A stretch of DNA of 60,000 nt from Takakia lepidozioides (taxonomy: Eukaryota > Streptophyta > Takakiopsida > Takakiales > Takakiaceae). Location of the stretch: positions 51,691,053 through 51,751,052 of the forward strand of contig CM060732.1 in assembly GCA_030704615.1 (NCBI GenBank), given 5' to 3'. The position numbers and the translations under genes are program-made. This document shows positions 44,190 through 55,110 of the stretch, piece by piece. Numbering within the stretch: position 1 is the stretch's first letter; every line of letters begins with the position of its first letter. Below the pieces are notes generated by a model. The model worked only from the letters and a program-made list of their open reading frames with translations. It searched no databases and was not told where the DNA came from.

Positions 44190-44366
44190 GGGGCTCCACG
44201 GTTATAGGCCCACCTTCTTTGTGGTGACGTGGCATGACCTGGACCAGGCTCACGCCACATCAGCAGCGTGAGCGTAGGCTCACGCCACGTCAGCAGCGTA
44301 AGCGTAGGCTCACGCCACGTCATCGTTGTGTGAGCGTACGCTCACATGCTCACGCGGTAGCGTCGT
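44190..44366 (-). repeat. Right terminal repeat region of the large DNA transposon
   Basis: It contains CCACGGTTATAGG (44199-44211), then a 30-bp tandem repeat beginning GGCTCACGCCAC(A/G)TCA at 44248, 44278 and 44308. It ends with GTGAGCGTACGCTCACATGC and TCACGCGGTAGCGTCGT at 44366. Reverse-complemented it has the same order of motifs as the left end. Confidence 0.75.
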
Positions 44367-45968
44367 TGCTACTGTGTCCTGGTGTTCTTCTTCTGGGACT
44401 TCTGTCACAGGTGTGGGTATTACCCGCACAGTAGGGATTTCGGTGGACCGACTCTGCACCTCCGGTTCTACTCTTCCCCTGCCCAAGCTAGAGTCTTCAT
44501 AGAGAAGGTCACCCTTCTCTATCTCTGCCACAATTTGCTCTGTAGTGGGAATATCTAACCCTTCTTTCTCCAAAACAATAGGCTGTGGTGGAGTAGCATG
44601 GACTATTTGAGGTAACTCTGAGACAACCCTATCATCTGGCTGTGATGGCTGTGATACTGAAGTAACTTCTTGTTCTCTCTCCACAGGTTGTGCTGTTTGT
44701 AACCACAGCTCTCTGTGCTGCTGTGCCCCCTCCTGCACCAGAGTTTGGTTAACATCTTCTTGCGGCTGTCTTGAAGCCAATGGTTCTACCTCCATTGTGA
44801 TCCCATTTCTTTGTCTCTTAGGCTGTTGTTGCTTTGCCAGCCCCCCTTCACCATGTGAAGAACCTTGCTCTTCCATTGCAGTGGTTGTTGTCTCAAACAC
44901 TCCCATCTCCTTCCGTTCTCTCGCATCAAGTATGCACGAGTCCAGAATAATTTGTGCAATGATTGGCCCAGACACTATGATAGGAGACTTAGCAACAGTG
45001 CCTTGTAATCTCTTCATCTCCTCTACCAGACCGTTGTACATTATCTCTGCCCATGCCACATCTTCTCCTCTTAGGGCTTTGAGTATCTCCTCTGTGAATG
45101 ACTTACTCAAATACTGTTGGTTCTGTTTCATGGCAAACAGAACGTTCAGTATTTGGCCTACCTCTCTGAGCCTTGGGTACTCGGCCTTGGTACATGCATA
45201 ACCCTGAGTTTTAAGGAAACTCCCTTCTTGGAACATGTCCCCAATCTGCAATCTTGCCCTGTGTTCATCCACCTGTACTTGACCTGATGGAAATTCAAAC
45301 AGTTGCTGTAGATACTGGGGAGTAACTCCTATTTCTACTCCCTTCACCCTGGTTACTCTGGTCTTAGGCTCAAAGTTCTGCAAAAATTGCAGCATGTACT
45401 GCCTATGATGCAATGTCCAATCCTTGCGTTGCAATCCCTCTAATCGCAGCTCCTTTAGTAGCTGCACCGCCTGTGGTGTAGCAATCGTTTGTTTCTGCAA
45501 GATTGTGGTGCTCTTCACCCTTATATCCTCCATTCCTCTCACCCTCTTCATCCTAGACAAACAGAAAGGTTTTGGTTGCAACAACTGAAGAAACGCCTGC
45601 AGGGCGCAAAACATAAATGTATGGTTGGCACAGAATGAAATGGGTAAGTGCTTGTAAGCCTGTGGGGCTTGCAAGTATCGATTTAGAGAAAATGTACTCT
45701 CTGCTCTTTCGTCCTTATGCCACTGCGTAAGTAGCAAGGCGAGCGTGTAGTCTGTTATTTCCTCCATAGCTTCAAAGCTATAGCATTGATGGTCTCCCCC
45801 GTCGAGATGCCCGTTACTTGGAACGACGCCGACTCTTGCGCTCAGAATCCCTGTAGGTCGAAGGGAGGTGATGAGCAAAACACGGAAGGCGTGCAAAAAG
45901 CAGACAAAAGGGATACTAGGGTTATGAAGTGGGGAGATGAAAGTGTGATTTATCATTGGAGTTAACAT
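44367..45968 (-). CDS. Post-pol ORF of a Ty3/gypsy element, inverted copy (5' part, open)
   Basis: A long minus-strand frame from ATG 45968. The part shared with the copy at 50.6 kb starts at LSARVGVVPS (about 45845) and runs to the transposon insertion at 44367. The frame itself continues into transposon sequence and stops at about 44310. Conserved segments: TDYTLALLLTQWHKDERAES, FMFCALQAFLQLLQ, HHRQYMLQFLQNFE, VTPQYLQQLFEFPSGQ, RLQIGDMFQEGSFLKTQGYA, YLSKSFTEEILKALRGEDVA. A Gln/Pro/Glu-rich C-terminal part follows. No transmembrane segment or envelope motif is visible, and I recognise no known domain. It sits where Tat/Ogre-type elements carry additional ORFs. The continuation of its 3' tail is at 33225-33523, beyond the 10.84-kb insertion. 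Confidence 0.6.
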
Positions 45969-47039
45969 GATGAAGTTGACAAATTGTCATCAGCGGATGG
46001 ACAGTGAGAAAGTTGGATGGTGAAACAGGGATGAAATAGCCAATTGGTATTAATGGATGGATGACGAGCTGGCAGGATGACAGGCTAGATTCTTCATCAC
46101 GAGGACTGACACTTCAGGCCTAAGACAAAAGACTGAACGGTGATTTAGTGGGCAGAGCGGCCACAATAATATTAGCTAGGACAAAGGATGGATAGGAAGA
46201 GGTACACGTTGCTTTAAGATATATTTAGCCAAACAACCAGGCCAGTGGCACAAAGGGGGATAATACCCGGTGGCCACTAAAATCTTTAGGCCTGAAGTTA
46301 CAAAAATTAAGTGTGGGGTCTAGAGATTGAATGATCACGTGAAGTGGTGGCGTAGATAGATACCAAAGTTATGATCACGAGAAGTATAAGACAAGTGGTG
46401 GCGGATAGTCATCTCTCTGAGACTTCAGCACTGGTTTACGTTTCTTTTCAGTAAAGCATGGGATTATGACGATTCTGGAGTGAGCACTAGTGGAGCTTGA
46501 GGTGGAAGTAGAATGACTCTAGCATAGAGGTGGGGTTGGGATGGTAGAAAGATTGTGTGAAGCCCAATTCTCAGGCATCTAAGCATCTGATTCATGGTTA
46601 CAAAAGATGTCAAGCTGTAGGCTTAGCGAGCATACATGATACAGGTTGTGTACTAAGAAGGGTGAACATGCTGCCAGCATGTAGTGGAATGGTTCCTCCA
46701 TGCACTTCTCTGCAAAGTCAAGTCAGACACATGTGTTAATATGAGAGCAAAGCATGAACATTACAGGATTTAAAGTGAGCATCACGACAGGCATAGCGTG
46801 ACCGGTGAAATGCCACAAGACATGGATCAAAGCGAGTGAAGAAGCCAAGCTCGATGGCATTTGGTTACCCTCCATGGATCATCAAGAAAAGAAGACGAGC
46901 AACATGTCTAGGAAACTCTTAATTACAAATCGTCATTTGTCTCCAGGTTTTCTCTTCCGCTGCAGCCTGGGATAAATGGTGGACTGACTGGATGAATTGT
47001 CATGGGTTGCAGGCCCTTTATTTTTACTTACATCCCTTC
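45860..47039. mobile_element. 1.18-kb insertion relative to the other copy of the element
   Basis: In the plus-strand copy the start of the post-pol ORF (50.64 kb) is directly joined to sequence matching 47040-47160 here. In this inverted copy an extra 1.18 kb separates them. Its edges read GAAGGGAGGTGA (45860-45871) and TCACTTACATCCCTTC-like (to 47039), a short imperfect inverted repeat. No coding region is recognised. It could be a small DNA element or an internal deletion in the other copy. Confidence 0.4.
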
Positions 47040-47452
47040 AATTTCTTGATCTTGCTTTTTGGAAAATACCCCCTGCAGGTAATTCTGGATTATGATTGGC
47101 TGTTGCTGCTGTGACTGGCTTTTGGGTTTAATTTCTTTCAGTGGACTTTCCCCCTGGGAATGTCCACTAGGATAATACGTGTGACAAGGATTTCGCTTTT
47201 ATGTACTTGAAAAGGGTTCCGCCACCCTTTCCATGTTTGCATTAATGGGCCCATAATTCGTTTGGATTGACGTGCTGGGTATGTACTTTGACGGCCAGTT
47301 TTGTCTTCTTTCTTGACGACGCCTGTTCTTGCAATTCATGCCCGGCTGTGTGTCTTGCCCTGGCTTCCACGTGTCCATTTCTAAACTGGCTTCCGTCCTT
47401 TCTTCCGCCGGCCATTTCCCGGACGTTATCCTGCGTCCCCCTGTCACTGATC
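47040..47452 (-). other. Inverted copy of the pol to post-pol ORF spacer
   Basis: On the minus strand it resembles 50180-50600 (CCGGCAAA/GGCCATT, ATTAATG(G/C)GCCC, GGACATTCC blocks), the spacer between integrase and the post-pol ORF. No separate gene. Confidence 0.55.
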
Positions 47453-47704
47453 CTATGGACTGTGTAATCCTGGTAGGCTGTGTTGGACTGTGACAGGCTG
47501 TGTGCCACTATGCTGGGCTGTGATAGGCTGTGTGACCCTGTGAAGGGCTATGATAGGCTGTGTGACCCTGTGATGGGCTTTGATAGGCTGTGTGACCCTG
47601 TGATGGGCTGTGATAGGATGTGTCACACTTTGCTGAGCTATGATAGGCTGTGTGACACTGTGATGGGCTCTGATAGGTTGTGTCACACTGTGCTGGGCTG
47701 TTTG
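47453..47704. repeat. 30-bp tandem repeat, GATAGGCTGTGTGACCCTGT type
   Basis: About six to seven units of roughly 30 bp with the CTGTGATAGGCTGTGTGA core. Related CACAGCC-rich arrays occur at 30130-30310 (LTR), about 21835-21910 and about 50110-50180. The reading frame through it is continuous with pol by chance. Confidence 0.85.
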
Positions 47705-50434
47705 AACACCTGTGTTCCTTGCTCAGATCATTCCCAATACAAAGTCATGCCTTTTGGACTTTGTAATGCACCAGCAACCTTTCAAAGAGTGATAAGTGAA
47801 TCTTTTCATGAGTATCTGGATGATTTCATGCATGTGTTCTTGGATGATTTCAGTGTGTACAGCTCTAAGAATGAGCACTTGCATAAATTGGAGTTATGTT
47901 TGGCCAGATGCAGGATGAGAGGTCTGGGCCTGAATCCAGAGAAGTGTACTTTCTGTGTGAACTCAGGGGTGCTTTTGGGACACATTGTGTGTAACAGGGG
48001 ACTTCTTGTGGATCCCAGAAAGACAAAGGCCATTAAAGCCTCTCCACCACCAGTAAATGTTAAGAGTTTAAGGAGATTCCTTGGACAAACCAGTTATTAC
48101 AGAAGATTTGTCAGACGGTATGCACAGATAGCAGTACCATTGAGCAAGATTCTGAAGAAAGATGCAGTGTTTGCATGGACAGCTGAATGTCAACAGGCTT
48201 TTGAGGAACTTACATTGTCAGTAACAACTACACCGGTGCTGATTAACCCTCACTGGCATGTAGTATTTCATGTTCACTGTGATGCCTCAGGAGGAGAAGC
48301 GTTGGGAGCAGTGTTAGCCCAAAATGTTACAGGAAATATAGATTCATCTGTGTACTATGCTAGCAGGTTGATGAACAGTGCTGAAAGGAACTATAGCATA
48401 ACTGAAAGAGAAGCACTGGCAATGATTTATGCAGTCACGAAATTCAGGCATTACCTATTGGGAAGGAAGTTTATGTTTTATGTGGATCACCAGGCTCTGA
48501 TATATCTGGTGAACAAACCTTTGATAAGTGGAAGGATAACAATGTGGTTAATAATCTTGCACGAGTTTGAGTTTGAGGTTGTTTACAAGCCTGGTCGGTT
48601 GCATCTTGTAGCAGATCACTTGTCACGCCTATCAATAGGAGAGCAAGCCACAGGAATAGACGACCAATTACCTGATGCGAGTTTATTTGCAGTGGAGGTG
48701 CAGGGAAGTGCAGATGACTAGTTAGATTGGCAGTGGCCAATCAGATACTACCTTACTCATGGTCAATGCCCACCTAGTTATGGGGAAGAGCAGAGGAAGA
48801 GAATCGCTATCAAGGCTTTACCTTATACTATGGTAGGGGGCAGAATGTACAAGCTAGGACCTGATGGAGTACTTAAACGATGCTTGTACCACCATGAAAT
48901 AAATAAAGTTTTGGAGGAAGTTCATAAAGGAGTGGCTGGAGGTCATTTTGAAGAAGAGACTACGAATAGAAAGATACTACTTGCAGGTTACTGGTGGCCT
49001 ACTTTGTTCAAAGATGTACACAAGTATTGTAAGAGTTGTGATGAGTGTCAGAGGCTAGGACCATTGCAGAGATTTGGGAAGATGGCTTTGCATCCTACGA
49101 TGCCTACTGAACCATTTCAGAAATGGGGACTAGACTTTGTTGGACCAATTAACCCACCAGCCAAGAATACACAGAACAAGTATATAATCACAGCCACTGA
49201 TTATACTACAAAGTGGGTGGAAGCTAAGGCTCTAAGGGACAACACAGCTAAGTCCACAGCAAGGTTCATGTATGAGAACATACTTACACGATTTGGCTGT
49301 CCCCTGGAATTTATCAGTGACCAGGGAAGTCACTTCATCAATGAGACCATAGAACTCTTGACTAAAGAGTTCATGATTGTGCATAGGAAGAGTACAACTT
49401 ATTACCCACAGGGTAATGGGCAGGCAGAGGCTACCAACAAAATACTATGTACTATCTTGGCTAAGATAGTCAATGCAAACAGAACAGATTGAGATACAAA
49501 GCTGCTAACAACTTTGTGGTCATACATGACTTCATATAAAGTCACCACTAAGTATACACCATTCCAATTAGTTTATGGTATGGAAGCTTTACTTCCAGTC
49601 GAATTCTTGTTACCTACCATGAGAACTAAATGGGGAAGGAGAATGGAATTGGAAGATTTAATTAAGGTCAGGAAACATGAATTATACCATGTGGAAGAAG
49701 TACGTGCTGATGCAGCTGATAACATGACCAAAATTCAGATGAAGAGGAAGGATCAGTTTGATGAAGGTAAATTAAAGACTTTTAAGATGGGATATTTGGT
49801 TCTGTGGTTACCAAAGAAGGGGAAGATTAAGGCTTCTAAGCTTAAATCACCATGGAAAGGACCTCATGTCATACAGAAGATGTATGATAACAACACCGCC
49901 ATGTTACAAACCATTAACAAAGAGATGCTGGGAAGAGTCAATGCCAATAAGTCGAAGGGATACAGTGGTATCCATGACAAACCATTGCGGCACGACTTGC
50001 ATATTGAAACACAGAAACAGTCACGGGCTGCACCGGTAATACCAACGGAGCATGAAGCACTTGTCGTAAAGCCGAATGTGTATGGCCTGAGCGGAGAACA
50101 CGGGTGTTCGCATAGTTATCACAGCCCACCACAGTTTGACACAGCCTATCACAGCCCAACACAGCCCACGCGGGCTACACAGTCCATAGGGTCAGTGACA
50201 GGTGGACGTGGGTTAACATCCAGAAAGTGGCCGGCAAAGTGGACAAGGCAAACGCGAAGAAAGTGGCGGACAGGGAAAGACGCAGACAAGTCTAGAAACG
50301 AAACGTTGCACACCGCAGATATTGCAAAAGCGGGTGTCATCATGCAAGAAGACAAATTGGGCCGTCAAAGTACCTACCCAGTACATCAACCCAAACTAAT
50401 TGTGGGCCCATTAATGCATTCAGGGCAAGGGTAA
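47705..50434 (+). pseudogene. Ty3/gypsy pol: RT (5'-truncated), RNase H and integrase
   Basis: Begins inside RT at YKVMPFGLCNAPATFQRVI, with the catalytic FLDDFSVYS (47837-47863), then the thumb (LRRFLGQTSYYRRFV). RNase H: HCDASGGEALGAVLAQ, NYSITEREALAMIYAVTKF, YVDHQALIYLVNKP. After a TAG at 48719-48721 the same frame continues into the integrase HHCC finger (HHEINKVLEEVH...CKSCDEC) and the DDE core: WGLDFVGPI, FISDQGSHF and YYPQGNGQAEATNK. A TGA follows at 49490-49492. The C-terminal part has TPFQLVYGMEALLP and GYLVLWLPKKGKIKASK. There is no chromodomain. The aspartic protease and first RT motifs are absent: the frame is broken by the repeat array and the inverted segment to its left. It probably belongs with the LTR and gag at 30.0-33.2 kb. 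Confidence 0.9.
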
Positions 50435-50622
50435 CGGAACCCTTTATGAGTACAAGAAATGGGGATCTTTGCCACGTGTGCTATCCCAGTGGACATTCCA
50501 GGGGGGGAAGTCCATTGAGGGGAGTTAAAATAAGAAGTTACCCAAGGAGGCAACAGCCAATCACGAACGAAAATTACATGCAGGTGGTTTCCTCCAAGAA
50601 ACAACAGCAAGAAATTAGCAGG
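50435..50622 (+). other. Spacer between integrase and the post-pol ORF
   Basis: Non-coding spacer of the retroelement; an inverted relative lies at 47040-47452. Confidence 0.5.
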
Positions 50623-52131
50623 GTCATGAGCGCGAGAGTCGGGGTGACTCCGAATAACCAGCGTCTTGGCAGGAGAGACAATCAAAGCGATAGCTTTGTA
50701 GCTATGGTGGATATCACAGATTATACGCTCGCTTTACTTCTCACGCAGTGGCACAAGGACGGACGGGTTGAGAGTACATTCTCTCTCACTCGATACTTGC
50801 AAGCCCCACAGGCTTACACACACTTACCCGTTCCATTCTATGCCAACCATACTTTTATGCTCTGTGCCTTGCAAGCTTTTCTCCAGTTGTTTCAAACAAG
50901 GTCTTTTTTTTTGTCTAGAATGAAGAGAGTGAGGGGAATGGAGGATATCAGGGTGAAGAGCACCACGATACTGCAGAAGCAAACAATTGCTACACCGCAG
51001 GCAGTGCAGCTGCTGAGGGAGTTGTGATTGGAGGGGCTGCTACGCAAGGACTGGTCCTTGCATCATCGGCAATATATGCTTCAATTTCTTCATAACTTTG
51101 AGCGAGGGATGGGAGTAACCCAGGTGAGGGGAGTAGATATAGAAATTACTCCCCAGTACCTACAGCAATTGTTCGAATTGCCATCGGGTCATGTAGATGT
51201 GGATGAGCACAGGGCAAGATTGCAGATTGGGGACATGTTCCAAGAAGGGAGTTTCTTTAAGACTCAAGGTTACGCCTGCACCAAAGCCGAGTACCCAGGG
51301 CTCAGAGAAGTTGGCCAAATACTGAGCGTTTTGTTTGCCATGAAACAGAACCAACAGTATTTGAGCAAGTCATTCACAGAGGAGATACTAAAAGCCTTGC
51401 GAGGAGAGGATGTAGCTTGGGCAGAGTTAATGTACAATGGTCTGGTGGAAGAGATGAAGAGGTTACAGGGTATTGCTGCTAAGTCTCCGATCATCGTGTC
51501 TGGCCCAGTCATTGCTCAGATCATTCTTGACTCTTGCATACTTGATGCGTAAGAACGTAAGGAGATAGGAGTGTTTGAGCCAACAACCACTGCAATGGAG
51601 GAGCAGGGTTCTTCACATAGTGAGGGGGGACTGGCAGAGCAACAATAGTCTAAGAGACAGAAGAGGGGTATCACTGTAGTGGCAGATCCATTGGCTTCAA
51701 GAAAGCCGCAAGATGATGTTTCCCAAGCTCTTGTGTAGGATGGGGCATAGCAGTACAGAGGGCTGTTATTACTAAAAGCACGACCTTTGGAGAGGGAAGA
51801 AGAAGTCACTTTGGTACCACAGCCATCACAGCCAGTTGAATCGGTTGTCTCAAAGGTACCTCAGTTAGTACATGTTGTTCCACCAGAGCCTATTGCTCTG
51901 GAAAGAGAAGGGTTGGACATTCCCACTACAGAGCAGGTCGTGGCAGAAATTGAGAAGGGTGACCTTCTCTATGAAAACTCTGGCTTGGTCAGGGAATCAG
52001 TGGTACCAGAGGTGCAGAGTCTGTCCAGGGAAATCCCTGCTGTGCATGTAATAACCACACCTATGACGGAGGTACCAGGTAGAATAGAATATAAGGACAC
52101 GGCAGCACCTGTGGAGGATGAGGTGGTTTAG
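50623..52131 (+). pseudogene. Post-pol ORF, direct copy with nonsense codons
   Basis: Collinear with the open copy at 44367-45968: ITDYTLALLLTQWHKDGRVE, SRMKRVRGMEDIRVKSTTIL, ITPQYLQQLFELPSGH, RLQIGDMFQEGSFFKTQGYA, EEILKALRGEDVAWAEL. It also ends with the same Glu/Pro-rich part (GLDIPTTEQVVAEIEKGDLL). Stops at 51025 (TGA), 51550 (TAA), about 51645, 51737 and 51746 (TAG) interrupt it. The TGA at 51025 corresponds to CGA in the other copy, and Gln codons of the other copy align with TAG, the pattern expected from C-to-T deamination. Function unknown. Confidence 0.7.
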
Positions 52132-53099
52132 GAAGAGGATCTGGTGGGGCAATGACCTGAATGGTTGGTGAAGCATCACACTGTGGAGGATCAGGGAGAA
52201 CAACAGCAAATTCATCATGATGACCCCCAGTCACTAGAAGCATTCGTGTCATTTACCACTGGGGTAACGACTCATTTTGAGTCGTAAAAGTAAAAAAACT
52301 TGGATCGACTGGAAGTTACAAATGACTAGTTACAACAGACGTGGAAGTTGGGTCGGACATCCAATGATTGGAGTGGTAAAGGACGCAGACGCGAACAACT
52401 GCTCAGCAATTATTGCGATTAATGCTGAAGAACCACGTGGCGTAACCAGGCGGGCCGCCCGTGTGTCTGACCTTTTGGGCTGACTTTGACTTTTTCCTCT
52501 GGCTGAGTGGACTGATTCACTGAAGTGCGGTGACACATGGGCGCGGACGTGGACGATGATTGGACGCCGACGTGGCGGCACCACGACGAGCAGCACTGCT
52601 ACCACGTGGCCACGGGCCTGGGGCGCCACGTGGTAGTTGACCACATAACTTGCAATGCTACATGCCCAGTGGCAATTGCGACTGCGGAAGTCGACGCAAC
52701 CACTGCTTTACTACTTTAAATGAAGTGCTCGAAATTACTTGAACAAGCACTCGTAGTGGTTCATGCTTTGAAGTTTTGGTGTTTGTAATGAGCCGACTAG
52801 TACATACTCATGTAATGTCATACAAGAGAACTAATCATGTCATTAGAATTGCGAAAACAATGAAAGACATGTCATGAAACAAAGCAAAATGAAAATGAAA
52901 TGAAATGAAACAAATGGTACTTCATTACATCTGCGGAAAGCTCAAAGAGCTTATGATACAATGAAAAAAACCAAAGATTAAAAGCAGCCCAAAGCTACTA
53001 CTGCTCTGGGGATTACCTAAGGGTCAAGGCCTCGTGCAGGTAAGCTACCAGCAATTGTGATCCTCATAATGCAAGGCTCAATGACAGATTGAGTCCCAC
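52132..53099. other. Retroelement 3' region and flank with a G-box hairpin
   Basis: 52132-52230 is the end of the post-pol ORF region. At 52599-52636 a 12-bp perfect stem, CTACCACGTGGC and GCCACGTGGTAG, encloses 14 nt and has a CACGTG in each arm. The rest is AT-rich. No LTR end is identified with confidence. Confidence 0.45.
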
Positions 53100-55110
53100 G
53101 GAATAGATCATCTACCCATGCAGGTTTTCGTATAGCTATTGATCCACAGGGAATTATAGGTAATCTTGTGCTTGAAATCTGGCCCTCTTGGATGAATCTG
53201 GACCCACACTCTCTTTGCTCCTTCAGCTATACATGCCTCTGCACAAATCATGCGTTCATCCTTGCCTCGCTGCTAGTAGCTGACAATGACACCCTAGATT
53301 TATTCTAGGAAACATCCAACTCAGCTTCTCAAACTAGTCCATATGCTGAATGCGTCTGCTAGTCTATGAAATGTAACAAGCATTCACCTTTTTGCCTTGG
53401 TTGTCCCATCATTGACTGGGGCATAATAGTATTCATTCCACAACTTCTCCTCATCTCTGTTACTTGTTTTTTGATACTTTCCTGTTGTCACATTGGCAGT
53501 ATCATGTCAAAGTCACTCCAAACTAGATTCACTCAACCAACTAACTTGCAAAATTCAACATGGAAATTTAGGGCCGATTATGATTAGAGGGAAAAACAAG
53601 GTGAAATGTGTTGAATAAGATGCCTTCATTAGCAGTGTCTGATTTTATAAATTGTGCCGCTGCTGCCAGTTGACCATCTACCCATGCAGGTTTGTTGTAG
53701 CTATAGAGTCAATCTGCAGCTTGAAGCCCGGCCCTCTTGGGTGAATCTGCACCCACACTCTATCCCTACTCCTTCAACTATCTATGCCTCTGCACAAATC
53801 ATGCATATATCATTGTCTTGCTGCTAGCAGCTGATGATGACAGCCTAGATTTGTTCTTACACCCCAACCCTATTTGGAAAAACAGGCTGAAAATGTGTTG
53901 AGGAAGGTGCCTTCATTAGCAGCACCTCATTCTATCAATTGTGCTGCCGCTACTGTTTCCACTTGCAACAATTGACCATCCACTCCAGCTGATTTCTTTT
54001 AGCTATTGATCCCTCAGCCTAAACCTGAACATGAATCTGGACCTCTATCCCTGATCCCTCAGCTATCCCTGCCCGTGTACAGATACATCCCTCAACCTTG
54101 CTTCTAGCAGCTGACAGTGACGGCGTGAAGTTCTTCCAGAAAACACCCCAACCTAGGACTTAACAGTAGTTGCAATTCTGAATTGTAACTACTTCTCTCT
54201 GTAGTCGAACAAGCACTCACCTTTTTGTCTCCATTGTCCCCCCACTGACTGGGGTCGGAAAAAGTTCATCCCAAAGCTTCTCTTCATCTTGTTATCTGTT
54301 TTTGGGTACTTTCCTGCTACCACATCAGCAGTAACTTGTCAAAGTCACTCCAAACCACCCCACATCCACCCAATGAGCTAACTTACAGCATTCAATATGT
54401 AAATTCAAGGCTGGATCTGATGAGAGGGAAAATAGGCTGAAATAGGTCGAAGAAGAAGGTGTGCTCACCACATTGTCCTCGACTTTGTGTCATGACCCAC
54501 GGAGGATTTGACGGACCATGCACCCAAGATGACCTCTTGTGTGTGCGAGGTGTGTGTTGCTTCCACAGGGAATTGTAGGCAATCTAGAGCTTGAAATCTG
54601 GCCCTCTTGGATGAATCTGGACCCACACTGCTCCCTGCTCCTTCAGCTATCCATGCCTCTGCACAAATCATGCATACATCCTTGCCTTGATGCTAGCAGC
54701 TGACAATAACACTCTAGAATTGTTCTAGCAAACACCCCAACCCTACTTATCACACTAGTTCCTATGCTGACTTGCGTCTGCTTCCAACATGCATTCACCT
54801 TTTTGCCTGGATTGTTCCACCATTGACTTGGGTCGGAACCGTATTCATTCCAGAGCTTCTCCACATCTCTATTATCTTTTTTCGATACTTTCCTATCGAC
54901 CACATTGGCAGTAACATGTCAAAATCACTCCAACACCACCATAGATCCACCAACGAACTAACTTGTAGAATTCAACATGAAAATTTAGGGACGACTCTGA
55001 TAGCAGGGGAAACGGGGTGAAAATTGAAGAAGGTACCTTCATTAGCAGTGGGCCTTGTTCTATCAATTGTGCTGCTGCCATTGCTGTTTCCAGTTGACCA
55101 TCTACCCACT
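53100..55110 (-). pseudogene. Tandem fragments of an OSB-like (PDF-motif) gene
   Basis: Several partial PDF units on the minus strand. At about 55110-55060, YKWVDGQLETAMAAAQLIEQ. At about 54890-54780, KLWNEYGSDPSQWWNN followed by KVNACWKQTQ, the clearest first half. PDF second halves lie at about 54620 and 53690 (KPAWVDGQL). At about 53220-53100, IHPRGPDFKHKIT then SLWINSY. EKLWNEYY is at about 53450. The units are separated by intron-like DNA that is also repeated (CATGTCAAAGTCACTCCAA at 53505 and elsewhere). Frames are broken throughout. OSB proteins bind single-stranded DNA in plastids and mitochondria; these copies are relics, as at 16.2-17.1 kb. Confidence 0.65.

Larger units (their letters stand above)
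33524..44366. mobile_element. 10.84-kb MULE-like DNA transposon carrying a methyltransferase gene
   Basis: Both edges sit in the inverted retroelement ORF, and the sequence TGCTACTGTGT occurs at 33513-33523 and again at 44367-44377: a target duplication of 9 to 11 bp, as in Mutator-like elements. Both ends carry CGCGTGAGC(C/A)TGTGAGC in inverted orientation. Further in are GGCTCACGCCACGTCAGC repeats, then a CCTAT..CCG(C/T)GG motif (left about 33644 and 33606, right about 44199-44211). Thus the ends are diverged inverted repeats of roughly 180 bp. Inside are a transposase gene (40.2-43.4 kb, +), a methyltransferase gene (39.4-34.3 kb, -) and many short palindromes. Both genes have lesions, so the copy is probably no longer autonomous. 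Confidence 0.8.

Noticed and set aside
44310-45968. Envelope gene (retrovirus-like) interpretation of the post-pol ORF
   Set aside because: No signal peptide, transmembrane segment or furin-like site is visible; position alone is not enough.
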